Below are positions 29,029-42,346 of a DNA stretch of 64,000 nt, piece after piece. Below the pieces are notes generated by a model. That model had not been told where the DNA came from. It did not search any database and saw only the letters and a program-made list of their open reading frames with translations. The stretch comes from Archegozetes longisetosus (taxonomy: Eukaryota; Arthropoda; Arachnida; Sarcoptiformes; Trhypochthoniidae), in NCBI GenBank assembly GCA_018873245.2, contig JAEMBT020000007.1:6603129-6667128 (forward strand), read 5' to 3'. The position numbers and the translations under genes are program-made. The number at the start of each line of letters is the position of its first letter. The first letter of the stretch is position 1.

Positions 29029-29560
29029 TTAATAGATAATGCAAGTTTCTCTTTCAATCAAAATAAGAGCCAAACCGTTTAATATGTCATTAGACATCGA
29101 AATTCTCAAATAAGCTTTAATTCTTCTTAATGTTGAAAAACTCTTTTCACAGAAACATTACACATCCTATAGTTAATGATATCTTAAAATACTTTGATAA
29201 ATCTGGCATAGAGTTTGAATAATCAGTTAATTTTTCATAGACATTAAAAGTATCTTCGCATTCATAGAATAATAATTTTGGAGTTTCAGAGTTTGACTTT
29301 AAATTTTCTAGATTCAAACAATAATGAGTAGCAAAAGGCTTCATAATTTCAAAGTTTATGAAATGCTTAGATATTGGATAGCAAGCGCTAACTCCCATTA
29401 AAATATCTGTTAATTTATTATCAAAGTTTGATTTAACTTAAACTTTGAAAACCTTTGCTATAGCCCTTATCAGCTAACTGTGATAGGATGAATGAAGATT
29501 TGATAGAGGCTTCATTTAATAATTTATGTTCATATAAGAAAATGCTAACTCTTCACTAGT
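29029..29560 (-). pseudogene. Relic of a hAT-superfamily transposase (C-terminal part)
   Basis: Two neighbouring minus-strand frames read as the end of a hAT DNA transposase. The upstream one (29147-29398 plus decayed sequence to about 29560) has FDNKLTDILMGVSACYP, MKPFATHY, LNLENLK and MPDLSKYFKISLTIG. The next (29029-29151, another frame) has CEKSFSTLRRIKAYLRISM followed by NGLALILIERE. This matches the hAT dimerisation domain, typically ERSFSxLRRIKTYLRxxMxxxRLxGLALL, with the preceding LxxLLxIxLTIP helix in the expected position. At least one frameshift near 29150 separates the two pieces, and upstream stops mark it as dead. The catalytic N-terminal part is not recognisable. Flanking DNA down to about 28890 may be its 3' tail. 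Confidence 0.8.
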
Positions 29561-29589
29561 CCAAATAAGTCTGTCTTACAATTAATAAA

Positions 29590-30029
29590 CAGTAGCGGTG
29601 GGATCGAGCCTTGAGCTTCATTGTCGAGTCTCAATTTTTCCTCAAAATATAGAACACCTATAGGGGTCACCATCTCTATCATTAAGGCATTTAAAGAACA
29701 TGTGTTTTTTGCTTATTAGCTAAAAGTACTTAGGAATCGCTTCAACTTTTGTTTCATCTGAATGTGCATTTTCAAAAGTTGATCATCTAATCTTAAAGAA
29801 ACGTGCAAGCTTATCTCCAAAACTAGTCAATAAGCTAGTATTGACAAATAAAAATATTAATTATATATAATAGCATTTAATGATTATTATTTAGTATGAG
29901 ATTATTATGATTATAAAGCTCATTTTAAGGTACAATATACGTTTTTGATTGTTACTATTTCTTTGAATTTTTCAATACTATAAACCATCGGGCCTCGAAC
30001 TTTAAAAAGCTCGAGAATTTCCACCACTA
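29590..30029. mobile_element. Short non-autonomous hAT-like element
   Basis: The left end reads TAGCGGTGGGATCGAGCC (from 29593) and the right end, reverse-complemented, TAGTGGTGGAAATTCTCGAG. Both continue with TCGAG-rich words, so the termini form imperfect inverted repeats of about 40 bp with the [CT]GGTGG start common in hAT elements. Flanks AATAAACA and ATAAAACA agree at 6 of 8 positions, compatible with a worn 8-bp hAT target duplication. The interior is about 360 bp without coding potential. It abuts the hAT transposase relic. Confidence 0.5.
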
Positions 30030-30471
30030 ATAAAACACGATAGAAGTCGTATTTGCGATCAAAAGCCTTGTAATAACTTGGCTTCAAGTAACCTCTGATT
30101 AAATCGGGAGATCAGAACATCTGAGACCATTATCTGTTATTTATTGGAAAGCCTACCTTTTAGTAAAATGAGAGATATTTATAAACTAGAATCAAAAACA
30201 TGAAATAAGAATCAATGAGAAAAATTCTGTATTTTGCTAACATTATGTTTTAGCAGAGCACAAGTCTACCCTGTTATTCCCAACTCTGAGAATATGATTG
30301 AAAATCTTCTACAGTATCCTTTTATTGCAATCAAACTAAAAGTCAAAACACGAATTCCATGCACTCAACTGACAGTGCAATCAATTTTGGCAGGTTTTAA
30401 TAATTTTATTTTTTATACAGAATCACAATATTAACCTAACGCTTAATAAATCACGCAAATCCAACAGAAAT

Positions 30472-30565
30472 ATTTCAAAATAGACTATTTAGCAGGCATG
30501 AATCAAATCGCAACTAAAAATTGTGATAGATTTCAAAATAGGATATTTAGTAGACATGAATCAAA
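30472..30565 (+). repeat. Direct duplication of about 36 bp
   Basis: Bases 30472-30507 and 30530-30565 share ATTTCAAAATAG and ATTTAG(C/T)AG(G/A)CATGAATCAAA with few differences, at a 58-bp period. CACGCAAATC also occurs on both sides (30452 and about 30575). A local tandem duplication. Confidence 0.75.
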
Positions 30566-30951
30566 ATTTTGGCCCACGCAAATCTTTTTATGCAATAACT
30601 AGGATTTGACAGTTCCATCTGTTTGCTAGTGCGCTCCTCTTATCGGCTACGATTTTGAATATTTTCGTGTCATTTATTATTAATATATTGTCTCAAATAG
30701 TCCTATCATTTTATAGTCTGATGCGCTCCATTGCCTTATTATGAAAAATCTATTTCACTGTTGGCTCACTCGCATCATGCTTATCTTTATTTTATTCCTA
30801 ATTCTATTTTCCCATAAAGGTTTCGATATACAGTCTGTTCTGGTAGCAAAATAACTTCAAATTGAGAGTTGACGAACTCTAGTTTTTAGCTCTGGCATCG
30901 GTTTTAGGTCTCATATGATGTTCCTAACTACGCTTACAGTTAGTTTGATAT

Positions 30952-31034
30952 CGTCAAGTTACTACCATACAATCCTATCTCTAATTGAAATAAGACCACG
31001 GATAGCACTTTATAGTACTGATCAGACGATATAA
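30952..31034 (+). repeat. Dispersed repeat family X, copy
   Basis: Core CTATCTCTAATTGAAATAAG followed by GATAGCACTTTATAGTACTG and ATCAGACGATAT. Aligns closely with 60651-60726 and more loosely with 34717-34787. The family carries no open frame and I cannot assign it to a class. Confidence 0.6.
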
Positions 31035-32213
31035 AAATAGTTTTGTTCATCAATAAATGTTTCTCTAAGGCAAGTCGTCAACCTGAATGTTGTTTAATTA
31101 TTCAGTATCGATAATATAGACTCCAATCGGATATTGTTATATTGCGTCAGTTTTGTGTGTTATGCCATCCCTTATACTGAATTACTTTCTTTCACACTGA
31201 CTGTCATTGATCTTAACAGTAAGACATCAATACTTAAGCATGTGACTTGTCCAGAAGTCGTTCTAAACCATTTTTGTCATGTCTAAATGATCGAAAATTT
31301 TGCTCATCTTTCGAAATGGTCACGTCTAAACACTCTCATTAGTCTAATAATAAATGATTTTAGTTTTAAATACGAGTTATGATTATATTTTCAAAAGATT
31401 TAAGTTTTACAAAACTGCTTGCATTCATAATTACAACTTAAATAGTTTTGTCATAATTTGTCTTAATTTTTAATTACACTTATTTCTCAGAAACTCTTCA
31501 AAATGGATATACATTTGAGCCTAAGTTCTAGTTAACTAATTTCAAAATCAATACTTTTTACAGCAAAACTTGAATTCAAACAGTGTAACAAAAGATTTAT
31601 TCATCCGATTTTGACTTAATTTTTTGAAATATTATCATGAATGTGACGATTCGAGTGAATACAGAACTACAAAACTAAGTTAGCGTTTTATGCCATTAAT
31701 ATAGTCAGTCAATACAAAGTGTCAACTCATGTCCACCTTTCACTAGAAAACTCTGAATCGAGATCCTATAATTGTTTTTATAATTGTTTCTCCTTTTGAG
31801 ACACACAAATCTTTTAATCAGTAAGTTTTTATTGCAGTATTGTTGCAAATTATGCTCAGATTAGCGCCTATTGAGCGACTATTGCTGAGCGAGACCTGCA
31901 ATAAATAATCAATAAATTAGTTATCTGCAACTAAATTCATGAAAGCATCAGATTTTTAAAATGGACAAAATCGTCGCCGATCCAAATGATGCAATTTGTT
32001 ATCTTTTGCAATAACTCCATCAAATTGATAGCATATCATCTGGTAAAGTGGTAGGCTAAATGACAAATGTTAAATTGATAAAAAGCTATAGTTCGAGCAA
32101 CAACTAAACCCACTAACAAAGTCGATGCAATTGAACTTAAGAAAATTTGTCTTATCAAATTCACTAGTATCATTTGACATGAATTTTTAAGTGTTGAAAA
32201 TAAATCTATTACA

Positions 32214-32476
32214 AGCTAATAAGTTATTCAAATTATCTATAAATATAAGGAAGTCGTTCCTTTACTCAAAAAGTATATTTTAGATTCAAATAAATGTTCG
32301 AATAGTTAAATGATTTAAGCTTTGAATAACATCTATTTTAGTTGACTATTAGCTTGGGACAAGCTAGATGTAAATAAATTAGTTATTTGATTATTCGACT
32401 CTAAAAACATGGTTTCTTCAAACAAAACAACAACTGGCTTATATTTATATACAATTTGAATAACTTATTAATTTGC
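32214..32476. mobile_element. MITE-like element with about 40-bp inverted ends
   Basis: The left end contains AATAAGTTATTCAAATT and TATAAATATAAG (32218-32249). The right end contains their reverse complements, CTTATATTTATA and AATTTGAATAACTTATT (32438-32470). The 180-bp interior shows further weak self-complementarity (ATTTTAGTTGACTATTAG around 32336-32353). No coding potential. Confidence 0.6.
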
Positions 32477-32881
32477 AACCGATTATTCTAAGATCGAAAA
32501 CGTGATATGAAACGATAAGTAAATCAATGTCTCATCAAACTTACTATTAAGTTAAATTACAGGCAGTTAGTAAATGTACATACTTGGAAAGGCACTTTTA
32601 CTGTTAATGAGCGTGATTCACAGCAATATCTCAATTGTAATTGTCGAGCCGTACAGAAAAAGGCGAATCAATTTCAAGTTTCTCTCTTAATAGTCAATAA
32701 GGATTTAAATCAGAGCTTACTTAATAACAGATTTTGATTCGATGCGCAATTATGAGAGCAAATAAGTATTGTTATAACTGTTAAATATGAGTGTAGTGCA
32801 CGCGACAGTCCAATTGAATTTTATTCATCGTTAAGAGGGACAATTGCTACTTCAATCACATTATTTATTAATAGGTAGTTG

Positions 32882-33239
32882 TGTCCAGGCCTTATAGATA
32901 GTTACGGTCAGGCCCTATGGGTAGTTACGGTCAGGTCCTAGCTGTTTGTCCCACACCTAATTGCCTTTTGTTACACTTAAATACATTTTTATATTAGATT
33001 TGACGCAAGTAGAGCCTAAATGATTAATAGATATTAGGAACAGTCCAGACTTATCACTATCAATACTTAAATCTATAAGCTCTAAGGTCAAGGCTTTTCA
33101 AAGCGACCACTGTCTCTATGGTTTTGTATAAATACGATGTTAACAGAAAGTCGATCAGTTGTCTCTAAGACATAATAGAGTAAAGAAGAAATTTGATTTC
33201 TATCATTTTACTTATTGACTTTTCCTACTTCTATAGACA
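32882..33239 (+). repeat. Possible solo LTR (fossil), family unknown
   Basis: A 358-bp block that begins TGT and ends ACA, with a TATA-box-like GTATAAATA at 33126-33134 about 110 bp before the end, the layout of a long terminal repeat. Flanking five bases agree at only 3 of 5, and I saw no second LTR and no internal coding region, so this is a tentative, old, broken element. Its first 60 bp hold a 23-bp tandem repeat. It could equally be unrelated intronic DNA. Confidence 0.25.
32887..32944 (+). repeat. 23-bp tandem repeat, about 2.5 copies
   Basis: Units starting AGGCC(T/C)TAT and ending TAGTTACGGTC at 32887-32909 and 32910-32932, then a half unit. It is G+C-richer than its surroundings. 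Confidence 0.85.
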
Positions 33240-34716
33240 AGTACTTTCTATAATTAATTAATTTAATTACTAGGTAACTTTACTTATTTATAGGTGATAA
33301 TTACATAGTTGGACTAATGGCATGTCGGGCTGATCCCATTGAACAATCATTCTAAATGAAGCCCAAAAAATCAGTTCTACTCCTATTTGGCAACCAATAA
33401 CTCTCATCACCTATTAATGGAGTGTTGCAAATATCTTACATCACCTATTAGTTGGTCAATGTAAATCAATTAATGATCATATCCTATAATTGCTATTTCT
33501 ACATGTTTTCATTGCTTAAGTTCTGCGATATTCCCACACAATGTCATAATCGTATGTAATATTCAGTTATTGGTTATTACATGACGTTTTGTTCATTTTT
33601 CTCACGTAATGCCCTTATTGAAGTAGACGTAACTTCATTTTCTTTTGCAAGAAAGCTTAGAGTCAATGAAAAACTAATATTGAGCTTACGTAAATTAAGC
33701 CAAATTTCAGCAATAATTGACTAACACTGAAGTTTGATGGCTTTTCTCAGACTGATATAAGTTTCATACTCAATATTATATATTTTCTATATTCTGTGCA
33801 TTCTGTGTTCTCTTGCATTCTTTGTACTCTATTCTGTTTTAATTAAAGTGCCTTAAAGAGAGAAATTCCACATTTTTAGACGTCTGAGGTAATTTAGTCA
33901 AACTTTTAAAGAGTTGAAGTATTTTTTCATGAAACATGATAATTAGAGTGAAGGTGCAGTTAAATATAAACAAACATGAATTAAGAAACTGTAGAGTTTA
34001 TTGCTTACTCCCAACCGTTAATTAGAGCTAAATAATTATTGTTGAAAAAGGCTGTTACAGTGCCACAACTAGGGGAACAACAGTCCAGTCTTCTCTCATT
34101 TGATGAAGACTAACTAAAAATCACGCTTAAATCACTCCACACATCTGTTAATCTCTCTCATACTCATTATTTATTTGATTTGGGGTAACTTTTCAGATTT
34201 AATGAATTTCGTTAATTAGAAGTTGTGCACTAAGAACGTTTTGAGAGTGAGTGAAATTTTTTTAATTGAAGTAATTGCGACATTAATCAAATTTGTTTTT
34301 AGTATTGTATGATTTGAGCAGTTATTTCTACCGTATACACGTGATGATATGAAGTGTGATCTAGAAAATAAAAACGTGACTCCACATCACGCTATAAACA
34401 TCTAAACTCTACTGTCAATTGACTGAAAGTTAGGTATTTCAAAGTGAAAAGTGATCATTTTGGTAAATATTTTATTATTCATACAGAAGTTTGTTTATTG
34501 TGTATACTAGAAACTACTAAACCATGAGCTCAACAAAAATGTTATCTATATTAATAATAAATTTGATGTATCAGATTAAAATGGTTGCAATTTTCAGTTT
34601 TGTCTAGTTCAATTTTGTCTAATTCAATTTTATTCTTGATAATTGCAAAACTCGTTAAAATATATCAACAGATTTTAGATTTCATTCACGCGTAACAATA
34701 AAAGTTAATATATCGT

Positions 34717-34787
34717 TCAGTCGTTGTTATCAAGTCCTGCTTCCAATTGAAATCAAATTACAGATAAGGTTTTATAGAACTGATGAC
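34717..34787 (+). repeat. Dispersed repeat family X, copy
   Basis: Contains CCAATTGAAATCAAATTACA, then GATAAGGTTTTATAGAACTGATGACA, matching in order the core of the copies at 30952 and 60651, with more changes. Confidence 0.45.
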
Positions 34788-37700
34788 ATTTAGACTTAAA
34801 ATACGAAGTATTAGAAAAATTTGATGATATAATAATTTAGTGTGTTATAAATTTCAGAACCAATTTAGCTGAATGTCTATGTGTAGGAAGAATAAAGTGA
34901 TCAGTTAATCAATTTGAAAGGCATTTTGTTTGATCAAATAAATTTAATAAATTTCAGTAAGCCATCAATATATTGCTTCAAAAGCATATTTCCGCAATTT
35001 TATCGTTTCATATTTTATTCCTTACGACATACTATTTTATCTTATGTTATAGTCTATGACTCCCAAATTCTTAGTTCTAGTCATCAAAAGATGGTAATAC
35101 GCTTAATATTACAACCTGTATCTAATTTGAAATAAGAATAAAAACTAAACTTAATATTTCATAACATATAGATTCCTTCATATGATGCAATTGACACTTG
35201 AACCCGTATCATGGTTGTTTGCATTTAAGGTTGAATTACAACCAAAAGCTCATATTTATTGAATAGCATACACCTAAAGCACGTATTCTGCTGACAGACA
35301 CATCAATTTTTTATGAATTTGAAGCAGTGTCAAAATTTCCGGTACTTGACTTCTTTCAGACAACTCAAACTCACAGCAAAAATAATATTTCAATAAAAGA
35401 AATTTTCGTTTAAAATAAACAAAGTTATTCTTCAGATATGAAGACTTATCCTCAAGTTTACTTTTGAACTTTAAACAATTGAAATATAAACAATTAGCTT
35501 GCTTGATAGCAAGAAACTAACTAGATTCTCAGAACTTGAATTAGCCAATGGTATTTTTCATACTTAGCGACCATTTGTCTCGAAATGTTTAATTAATTTT
35601 GTTACGTTAGCTCCAAGCTCTGAGATTGTTACGAAACCTCATATAACAATGTGCTGAAACTTTTAGTATACATTGCTTAGGGTTAAAGATTCTTTAAGTA
35701 TTCACAATTCTAATTATCACAGAGTTAAAAATAAATCATAAGATATTAACAACCCAAGTTTATCGCTCATTAATTAGACCTCTAGGGCTTCAAGACTTAC
35801 GTAACGATCAAAACATTGAATTTTTGGTATTCAAAACAACCAACTTTGCTATGGGATTATTGGGTGTAGTATTGCTGTAAATTAGGCTCATCAATAATAC
35901 GTTTTAGGTTGAGGTAAAGTTGGGTTAGGTCAGCCACAATCAGCATTAACTAACTTAACGGAAACATGAGCTTGATTCTCAACGATACGATTATTGAGAG
36001 ACCTTATAGTGAGGCCTAATAATGAAGCACTATTAGTCCGTTCTTGAAACTTTTTCAAGTAGTTGTAATGTTCCAAATGGGAGGCCAAGATTGGCTTTAT
36101 CACTGTTACTTAGTAGACTCAGATGTCACATTTGTTTAGTAATCGCTTTACCAAATTTTGTCTTACAATCATTTTAAGATGTTTTACTAATCTCATCATT
36201 CCAGTAAATCTTATTTTCAGCCTACATCAGGTTCAACTAGAGCTGATTAAAATGCTGTTTGTTTTCTCAATTTATTTGATAGTTTTTGCTTGTAATATGT
36301 CCCAAGCTTTTATGTTTATTAGCTAATTACAGATCTTGCATGCACTCTATCCTAAATTTTTAGTAATTAAATAGCTCTCATCTTAATCAAACGCCTCAGT
36401 CAATCCAATTACTTGTTGACCGAAAAATGTTCCAAATTTTTATTATTCATACTTTTAAAAGGCTGACAACTGGCCAAATCCAATTTAGATCTTATCACTC
36501 TTCAAACCATTGCTCAGTTTATTCAATTTGAGTGGATATACCAAATGAAAACACTCTTGCAATTGAAAACTTTAGCTTTTCATAAATCTTATTTTTAGCA
36601 CTTCTTTTCATTGTATTTTAGATTTTGTCAATTACACTTGAACTTGGTTTAAAGATCAAAATCAATCTCTCTTCACTTCCTAAAACTTGATTTTAGTCAT
36701 CAAATTGACAACCTTATGATTTGAGTCTTAAAATCGCAAGTTTTGCAGCAATTTAATAATTGGTGGCATTATTTAGATTAAATTATAATGATTTATGTAG
36801 TTCGCCCGTCAAAAGCTCGCAAAATGTTGAATCTTCTCACGCGAACTTTACATTTGAGATAAACTATTTTATAATCAATACAAATGCAGCAAAAAATGAA
36901 TATTTCTTCCTAGCTAATTAGCAATAACTATGACACTTAACCTTAAACAAACCATAACAATGTGTGTGACTGTCACATGAAGTTTGTTAATCAAAATGTA
37001 TTACTGAATTTAATTACATTTTGACATTCTCCAAATTGGCTCCAATTCGACAATTAGTCAGTCCCTGCCTTATTATAATTGACTATTAGACTAAGTAACG
37101 GCTTAAAAGTTCTTTATTTGGTTTTCGCTCTGCTTTTTAATCTATATAAAAGCAGCAAAACACACCTTTAATGCATACAAATTCGACATTGTTGCCGAGG
37201 AGTAGACGTCTATTAATTTTTTAATAGAAAACAGTAACTGGGAATGGAAGGTATAAACTGATACCCATACTAATACTCTACACTTGAAAAGCTAGTAATC
37301 CGCAAGAGCAATAACAATAAAAGCTGACGCACGTATGTCAGCTTACCTGTCATACTTATTAACTTCTTGCCAAGTGTCATTTCAATTTATCTTATATTAC
37401 TACCTTCTATAACTCCATAAGTTTCTTAATATCTCATATTATGATCTGACGTAAAATATCTCATTACACATGACTTCTGGTTGTTATCAACAGTTATCAA
37501 GATTTAGAGTGTATTCTACTTGTAATTCAATTTAAACTCCTAGTATCACTTTGACAGAGGTATTCAATTCTGAAAGTAATTCAGTACTTTTGAATAGATG
37601 ATTAGATTAATTATAATAAATCAATTTAAATTCTAAGTTACATAAAAACATTTCTCATTAAAATCACTATTAGTATGATTAAGATATTCAAATGTGATGT

Positions 37701-40700
37701 TTAATGGAATGTTTTGTATAGACGAGATTTGTTTCAATTTATTAGTACTACAACTACTGACAAAGTCAATGTCCAAATATTTTAGTTGGAGTATGAAATA
37801 AATACTTTGGAAAGTGACGACAAGTTTAAAAATCACTCTGGACACTCATTCTTATCAATCATTCAGAAGTAATAAATGAAAGCACTCGTTATTACCACGT
37901 CTGTACAGGTATAATTATGTAAGATAACTGCTGCAAAGCAAATATATTCAGATCATATTTAAGTTGTTTCATCATCAACTCGAACACTAATGATGATAAA
38001 TAAAGCAATCTTCTGAATATTCAATTTAACAAGTGATTTATCCTGGAAAAAATGATTTTCTCAAGTCTCCTATGAATAATAATTCCTACTTCAGGATGCT
38101 TATGAAACGAAATCATAATAAAAATCATAATAAATTTCTATTTTGTTTTGCTAAATAAAACTCAACAGAATCGAGCACTCATTTCTGCTTTTCCGATGTA
38201 TGAAAGCCTTTTAATCATTTCGCAAACTCTATACACCATTTTGTAATCATTACTTTAATTCAATGTTTCAAATCTGACAGTTTGTATTCATTGGATCTAA
38301 TCTGACGTTTAAATCTCTGATATCTTATTTCATAAGAAACTTATTGTTAAGCAATGTTTGCTACAATTAGAATGAAGTTGTTTTTATTAGTTTATGAGCT
38401 TTTGTACACATCTGTTTTATGAAATCGATTTGCATTTTTCGGTTTGTGAATTCATAAGTGAGCCTCAAAATAGAAATCAAAATAGTAGTGATACTTAACT
38501 AGAATAAAAATGATTGTGTTATAGATATTTAAGAATAATGTCGAATCGAATTGATAGCAATTGTTTTACAGTTGATTAGGAATAAAAACAAAAAGTATCT
38601 GATATTCGATTGGTGTGATACACACAAAACGTTGTTATCTTTTACTTAAAAATCCAAACAACTCTGACTGCAAAAGATAAACCTTATTATAGATACAGTA
38701 AACATAACATCAGAATTCATTTGCTTTAGTGCTATGGTTAAGGATTTGTATCGATATTTATCCAGGACTGTATATTCTTGTCATGTGTTGTTGACCTTTC
38801 CTATCAGTGTTTGATTTATCTCTTCAAAAATTCACATTAAATTCCTTTGCAATTAAGTTTTTCTTAGTTTTGCTATCAGTTGACCCGTTTCTTAATCCTT
38901 TCCTTTTTTAAGAATTGGACGTGAACTAAGTTTCAAATAAAAACCAATCTCATGAACAAATATCTGATAATAAAAGAATAAATTGGTACTGATTTTATCA
39001 GCTGCAAATTCAAAGCAAAATCTGATCAACGAGTAAGAATTGTGAACTTTGAAACTTTTGTTCGTAATTTTCCAGTTTGTCGATTCTTTCATTTAACAAC
39101 CTTTCAGATTTCAGGCTTTGTTCAGATTCTTATATACATGAGAGTCTCCTCATTCAAAAGATTGATATAACAATTTCTGCAATTTCTCCTTATATGTTAA
39201 TTTCGATCTTTGCTTAAAGTTTTTACTTAAGAGCTAAATCAACATCTTGAAGGACACTATGCTCTGAAAATTAAAATTTTTTCAAACTTCTAATTAGTCG
39301 TGATAGATATAAGTTGAACTTATGTCAAATTTAATAATTAGACGAATACTAGGTTGCAAACTTAATTCAAAACTATTGACTTGACACTTAAAGTATAAGC
39401 CTTGAGATACTTTTGCTAGTATGATGGAATCAATCAGTTTAAACCCATTATTAAGTTTGTACTTTATTTTTATGAATGCTTAGGAGACAACTGCTATTTA
39501 TAAGTCTGATAATAATCTAAAGAAAAAGTAGAATAACTTTGTTATAAATGATAGAATGCTAAATTTATAAAATATTTTTTCCATAATGCATACATCGCAT
39601 ACTTTTATTCAGCATTCAAACTTAGAATTTATTCCCAGTTTGAAATGAACATCAATCAAATAAGAATGACTTTTTGTGCTGAATTTTCTGCCTAAACGCG
39701 GAATGTTCTATCTAGATTAAGCGTACTATTCATCAGTAATTCAGATAAACAAAAATGTTTAGCTGGAACCCATTGGATTTAGTTATATTTAAGGAGATGG
39801 ACAGGAATTTCCTAATATATTTAACTGACTATAATCATGATTTCCTGTACTTAAGTTAGTATTAATATATTACAAGCAAGAGACATTTTTCCAGCATTTG
39901 CCTCAAATAAGAAATTCAAACATAACTTTGCTACTTATTTATTTAAACTTAATTTGGGTCATTTGACCCAACTTTGCGATAAGAGCCTATATTTTCTTGG
40001 AGTCGTAATGAATTTAACGCTTATTTTGATAATTTTAGAGATCATGTTATTCTTACTGCACATATTCGGCAATAAAAATTGAGAAAACGAACGCTTAAAG
40101 TGGAGACTCTGCTATTACCTAAACTTTTATCGACTGTTTTCACAACATTAGGCAACAAAAAGATATAAAGCAATACAAGCAGAGACTTTATATGAGGATA
40201 CGTTTGTGGAAACGCGGTTTAAGTCAATTTTTACATTAAAATCTCTGCTTCAGATATTAAGCGTCAAAAAGTTTAATCTAACTAAATGTGGTTCAATTTG
40301 GACAACTAGCTAAGTTGGGTAAAAATTAAGTTTTTCTTAATTATTTAGCAGTCAGTCATTAAATTAAAGTGAAACTCACTTTAATTGAGAAATATTCTCA
40401 TTCAAATCAGGTATCAGAGTATAGAGTATGCAAATATGTATCATGAACTTTCGCTATTCAAACTCCTAACCTGAAAGCTATGAGATCAGGTACTTTGTTG
40501 AAAACCACGAGTATAAGAGTTTGAAATATTTGAAAACAAGATTCGTTTATGAATATAGACTTATAGTAAACTAAGGCTTACTCAGCTCAATCTAGCTAAG
40601 CTTTACAGCTAAAGCCCTCCCTATAAATCAAGTTTGGATTTAATTTTGCATTGAAAATTTGATCAAAACTTTTCAAATTCTACCCTTAAGTATCTATTCA

Positions 40701-41019
40701 AACGACATTTGACTTTATCTTTTGTGGAATGTATCCCTTGTCTGTCGTACCAATTTATTTCAGTTTACCTACTCTAAAGAGTAAGTCACATAGATTGCAA
40801 TTTTTCTATCAGCAATAACGATCAAACTGCATTTAGTTTTACTCTTTCAAATGATAAAACACACAACACTTTCCAAAATTGTTGCAAATAATATTTGTTT
40901 CTCGTAACTAACAGAGTACGACGTTATGACACAATTGACCACAAAACATTCTGTTATTCTTATGTTTATGAAAAATTGCTATCCAAATACTATTAATAAC
41001 TCAGTCACAGTGGTAGCTA

Positions 41020-41161
41020 CAGCCAAACTTATCTAACTCCAACGTGTAGTTAAGTGGTTTTTCAGAATCAATTACTACTAAATCATGTTGTTTCTACACA
41101 ATTTTTATATTGATTTCTAAAAACCACTGAAGTGCGTGCGAGAGTTAGACAAGTTCTGCTG
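41020..41161. mobile_element. pogo/Tigger-like MITE, copy A
   Basis: 142 bp with inverted ends of about 55 bp. The left end reads CAGCCAAACTTATCTAACTC and the right end, reversed, CAGCAGAACTTGTCTAACTC; both continue into AGTGGTTTTT and GAAATCAAT-like words. The CAGnAnAACnTnTCTAAC start resembles Tc1/mariner elements of the pogo/Tigger group. The left flank is TA, the right is not, so the TA duplication is incomplete. It is clearly related to the copy at 52793. Confidence 0.7.
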
Positions 41162-41262
41162 TCTATTCAAATTGATATCTATACAAGTAAGTTGTTAAAG
41201 AAAATAACAAAATACATTGACTCTGGTATGCAATCTTATTATAGAAAATGACTGACTTCTAC

Positions 41263-41287
41263 TATATATATATATATATATATATAT
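41263..41287. repeat. (TA)n microsatellite
   Basis: About twelve uninterrupted TA units. Confidence 0.95.
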
Positions 41288-41702
41288 TAATAGCAAATCC
41301 ATGAGAATCAAACAGTTGTCGCAGAGTTTGGGCTCCAACCCCTCTCATGTTTATACAGTGAGTTAAAATCTAATTTGTCATTCGATCATCTGTCAAGTTA
41401 GTTAGAGAGTAAAATGTCATTATATTTATGCTTATATTAATTATTGTGAATGCTATTCGATTGCACGATTAAGAAATACATACAAAATGGTTGACACGTA
41501 TTAACATATTTTCAGACGTCACCGTCTACTCTCACGCTAACCATTTTAATGAGTCTAACAGACGTTTTAGAGCATATAATGCTTGTTTACACATCTAAAC
41601 AGGAATCTTGGTTTCTTATCTTCTCGTTCAACAAGTCCTTTAAATCAAATAGTATTACTAATACCTGCGCAACTTGAATCACCTTAACCAACTATGCTAT
41701 TA

Positions 41703-41740
41703 CAGTAATACCTCTCTATAGTGAATTACCAATCTACCAA
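41703..41740 (+). mobile_element. Single pogo/Tigger-like terminus
   Basis: TACAGTAATACCTCTCTATA followed by GTGAATTACCAATCTACC has the look of a pogo/Tigger inverted terminus (CAGTARAACCTCTCTATAACGAA) preceded by TA. I could not find the opposite end, so it is a fragment or a chance match. Confidence 0.35.
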
Positions 41741-42290
41741 ACCCAATGGTTCTGTTCAGGCATTTACCGCTCTACTAATCAACTTATACATTGAACGTTT
41801 TTTATAGCAAATGTGAGTTGTTGGTCTGAAGTAATTGACTATATATCTAAATATTGCTCCATAAGTAAATAATTTTGTTCTTAAATTAGCAGTCTGTACT
41901 GGCATATTCACGAAGTGAACACCAGCAATAAATGATCAATATATGATCAATAAATTTTACTCAATTCAAGTCCTACTAGTAGTACGAACTCATTCTTTTA
42001 TCAGTTTAATATTGATTTGAAGATAGCTTTAAATGTTCTCTAAGTATCAAATATATATGCTATCGAAACACAGATTTCACACGCATTTCATTATATGAAT
42101 TAAAATTACTTTAGGTTGAAAAGTGAATCTAATATTGTTTTTGATAAATGAAGTGTCAAAAATTAGTAACGCTTTGCATTCAAGTAGACTCCAACAATAA
42201 TTGCGGTTCTGTTCACAAAGAAATCAACTTTAATGATACGATTTTATACGATTTGAGACCTATGTTTCTGACTGAAATGCTTGGATGAGC

Positions 42291-42346
42291 ACTATTGTGT
42301 GCTATCTTTAATTCAAATAACATTACAGATAGCACGCAATAGCAGT
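42291..42346. repeat. Near-perfect hairpin, about 23-bp stem
   Basis: CTATTGTGTGCTATCTTTAAT on the left pairs with ATTACAGATAGCACGCAATAG on the right at about 19 of 23 positions, with a loop of about 9 bases. The word CTATTG(T/C)GTGCT recurs at 42761-42772, overlapping the donor site of exon 1. Confidence 0.7.

Noticed and set aside
31963-32020. MDKIVADPNDAI, reminiscent of the start of a CoA-transferase
   Set aside because: The resemblance stops after about 12 residues, the frame closes soon after, and nothing downstream matches the family.
37321-37354. Palindrome AAGCTGAC...GTCAGCTT with a donor-like CAG|GTAAGCTG on the minus strand
   Set aside because: The sequence upstream of the supposed donor has stops in every minus-strand frame, so no coding exon is supported, and the palindrome is only 8 bp.
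39950-40330. Possible large inverted repeat around CCCAACTT words
   Set aside because: Matching words are short and scattered with inconsistent spacing; not distinguishable from chance by eye.
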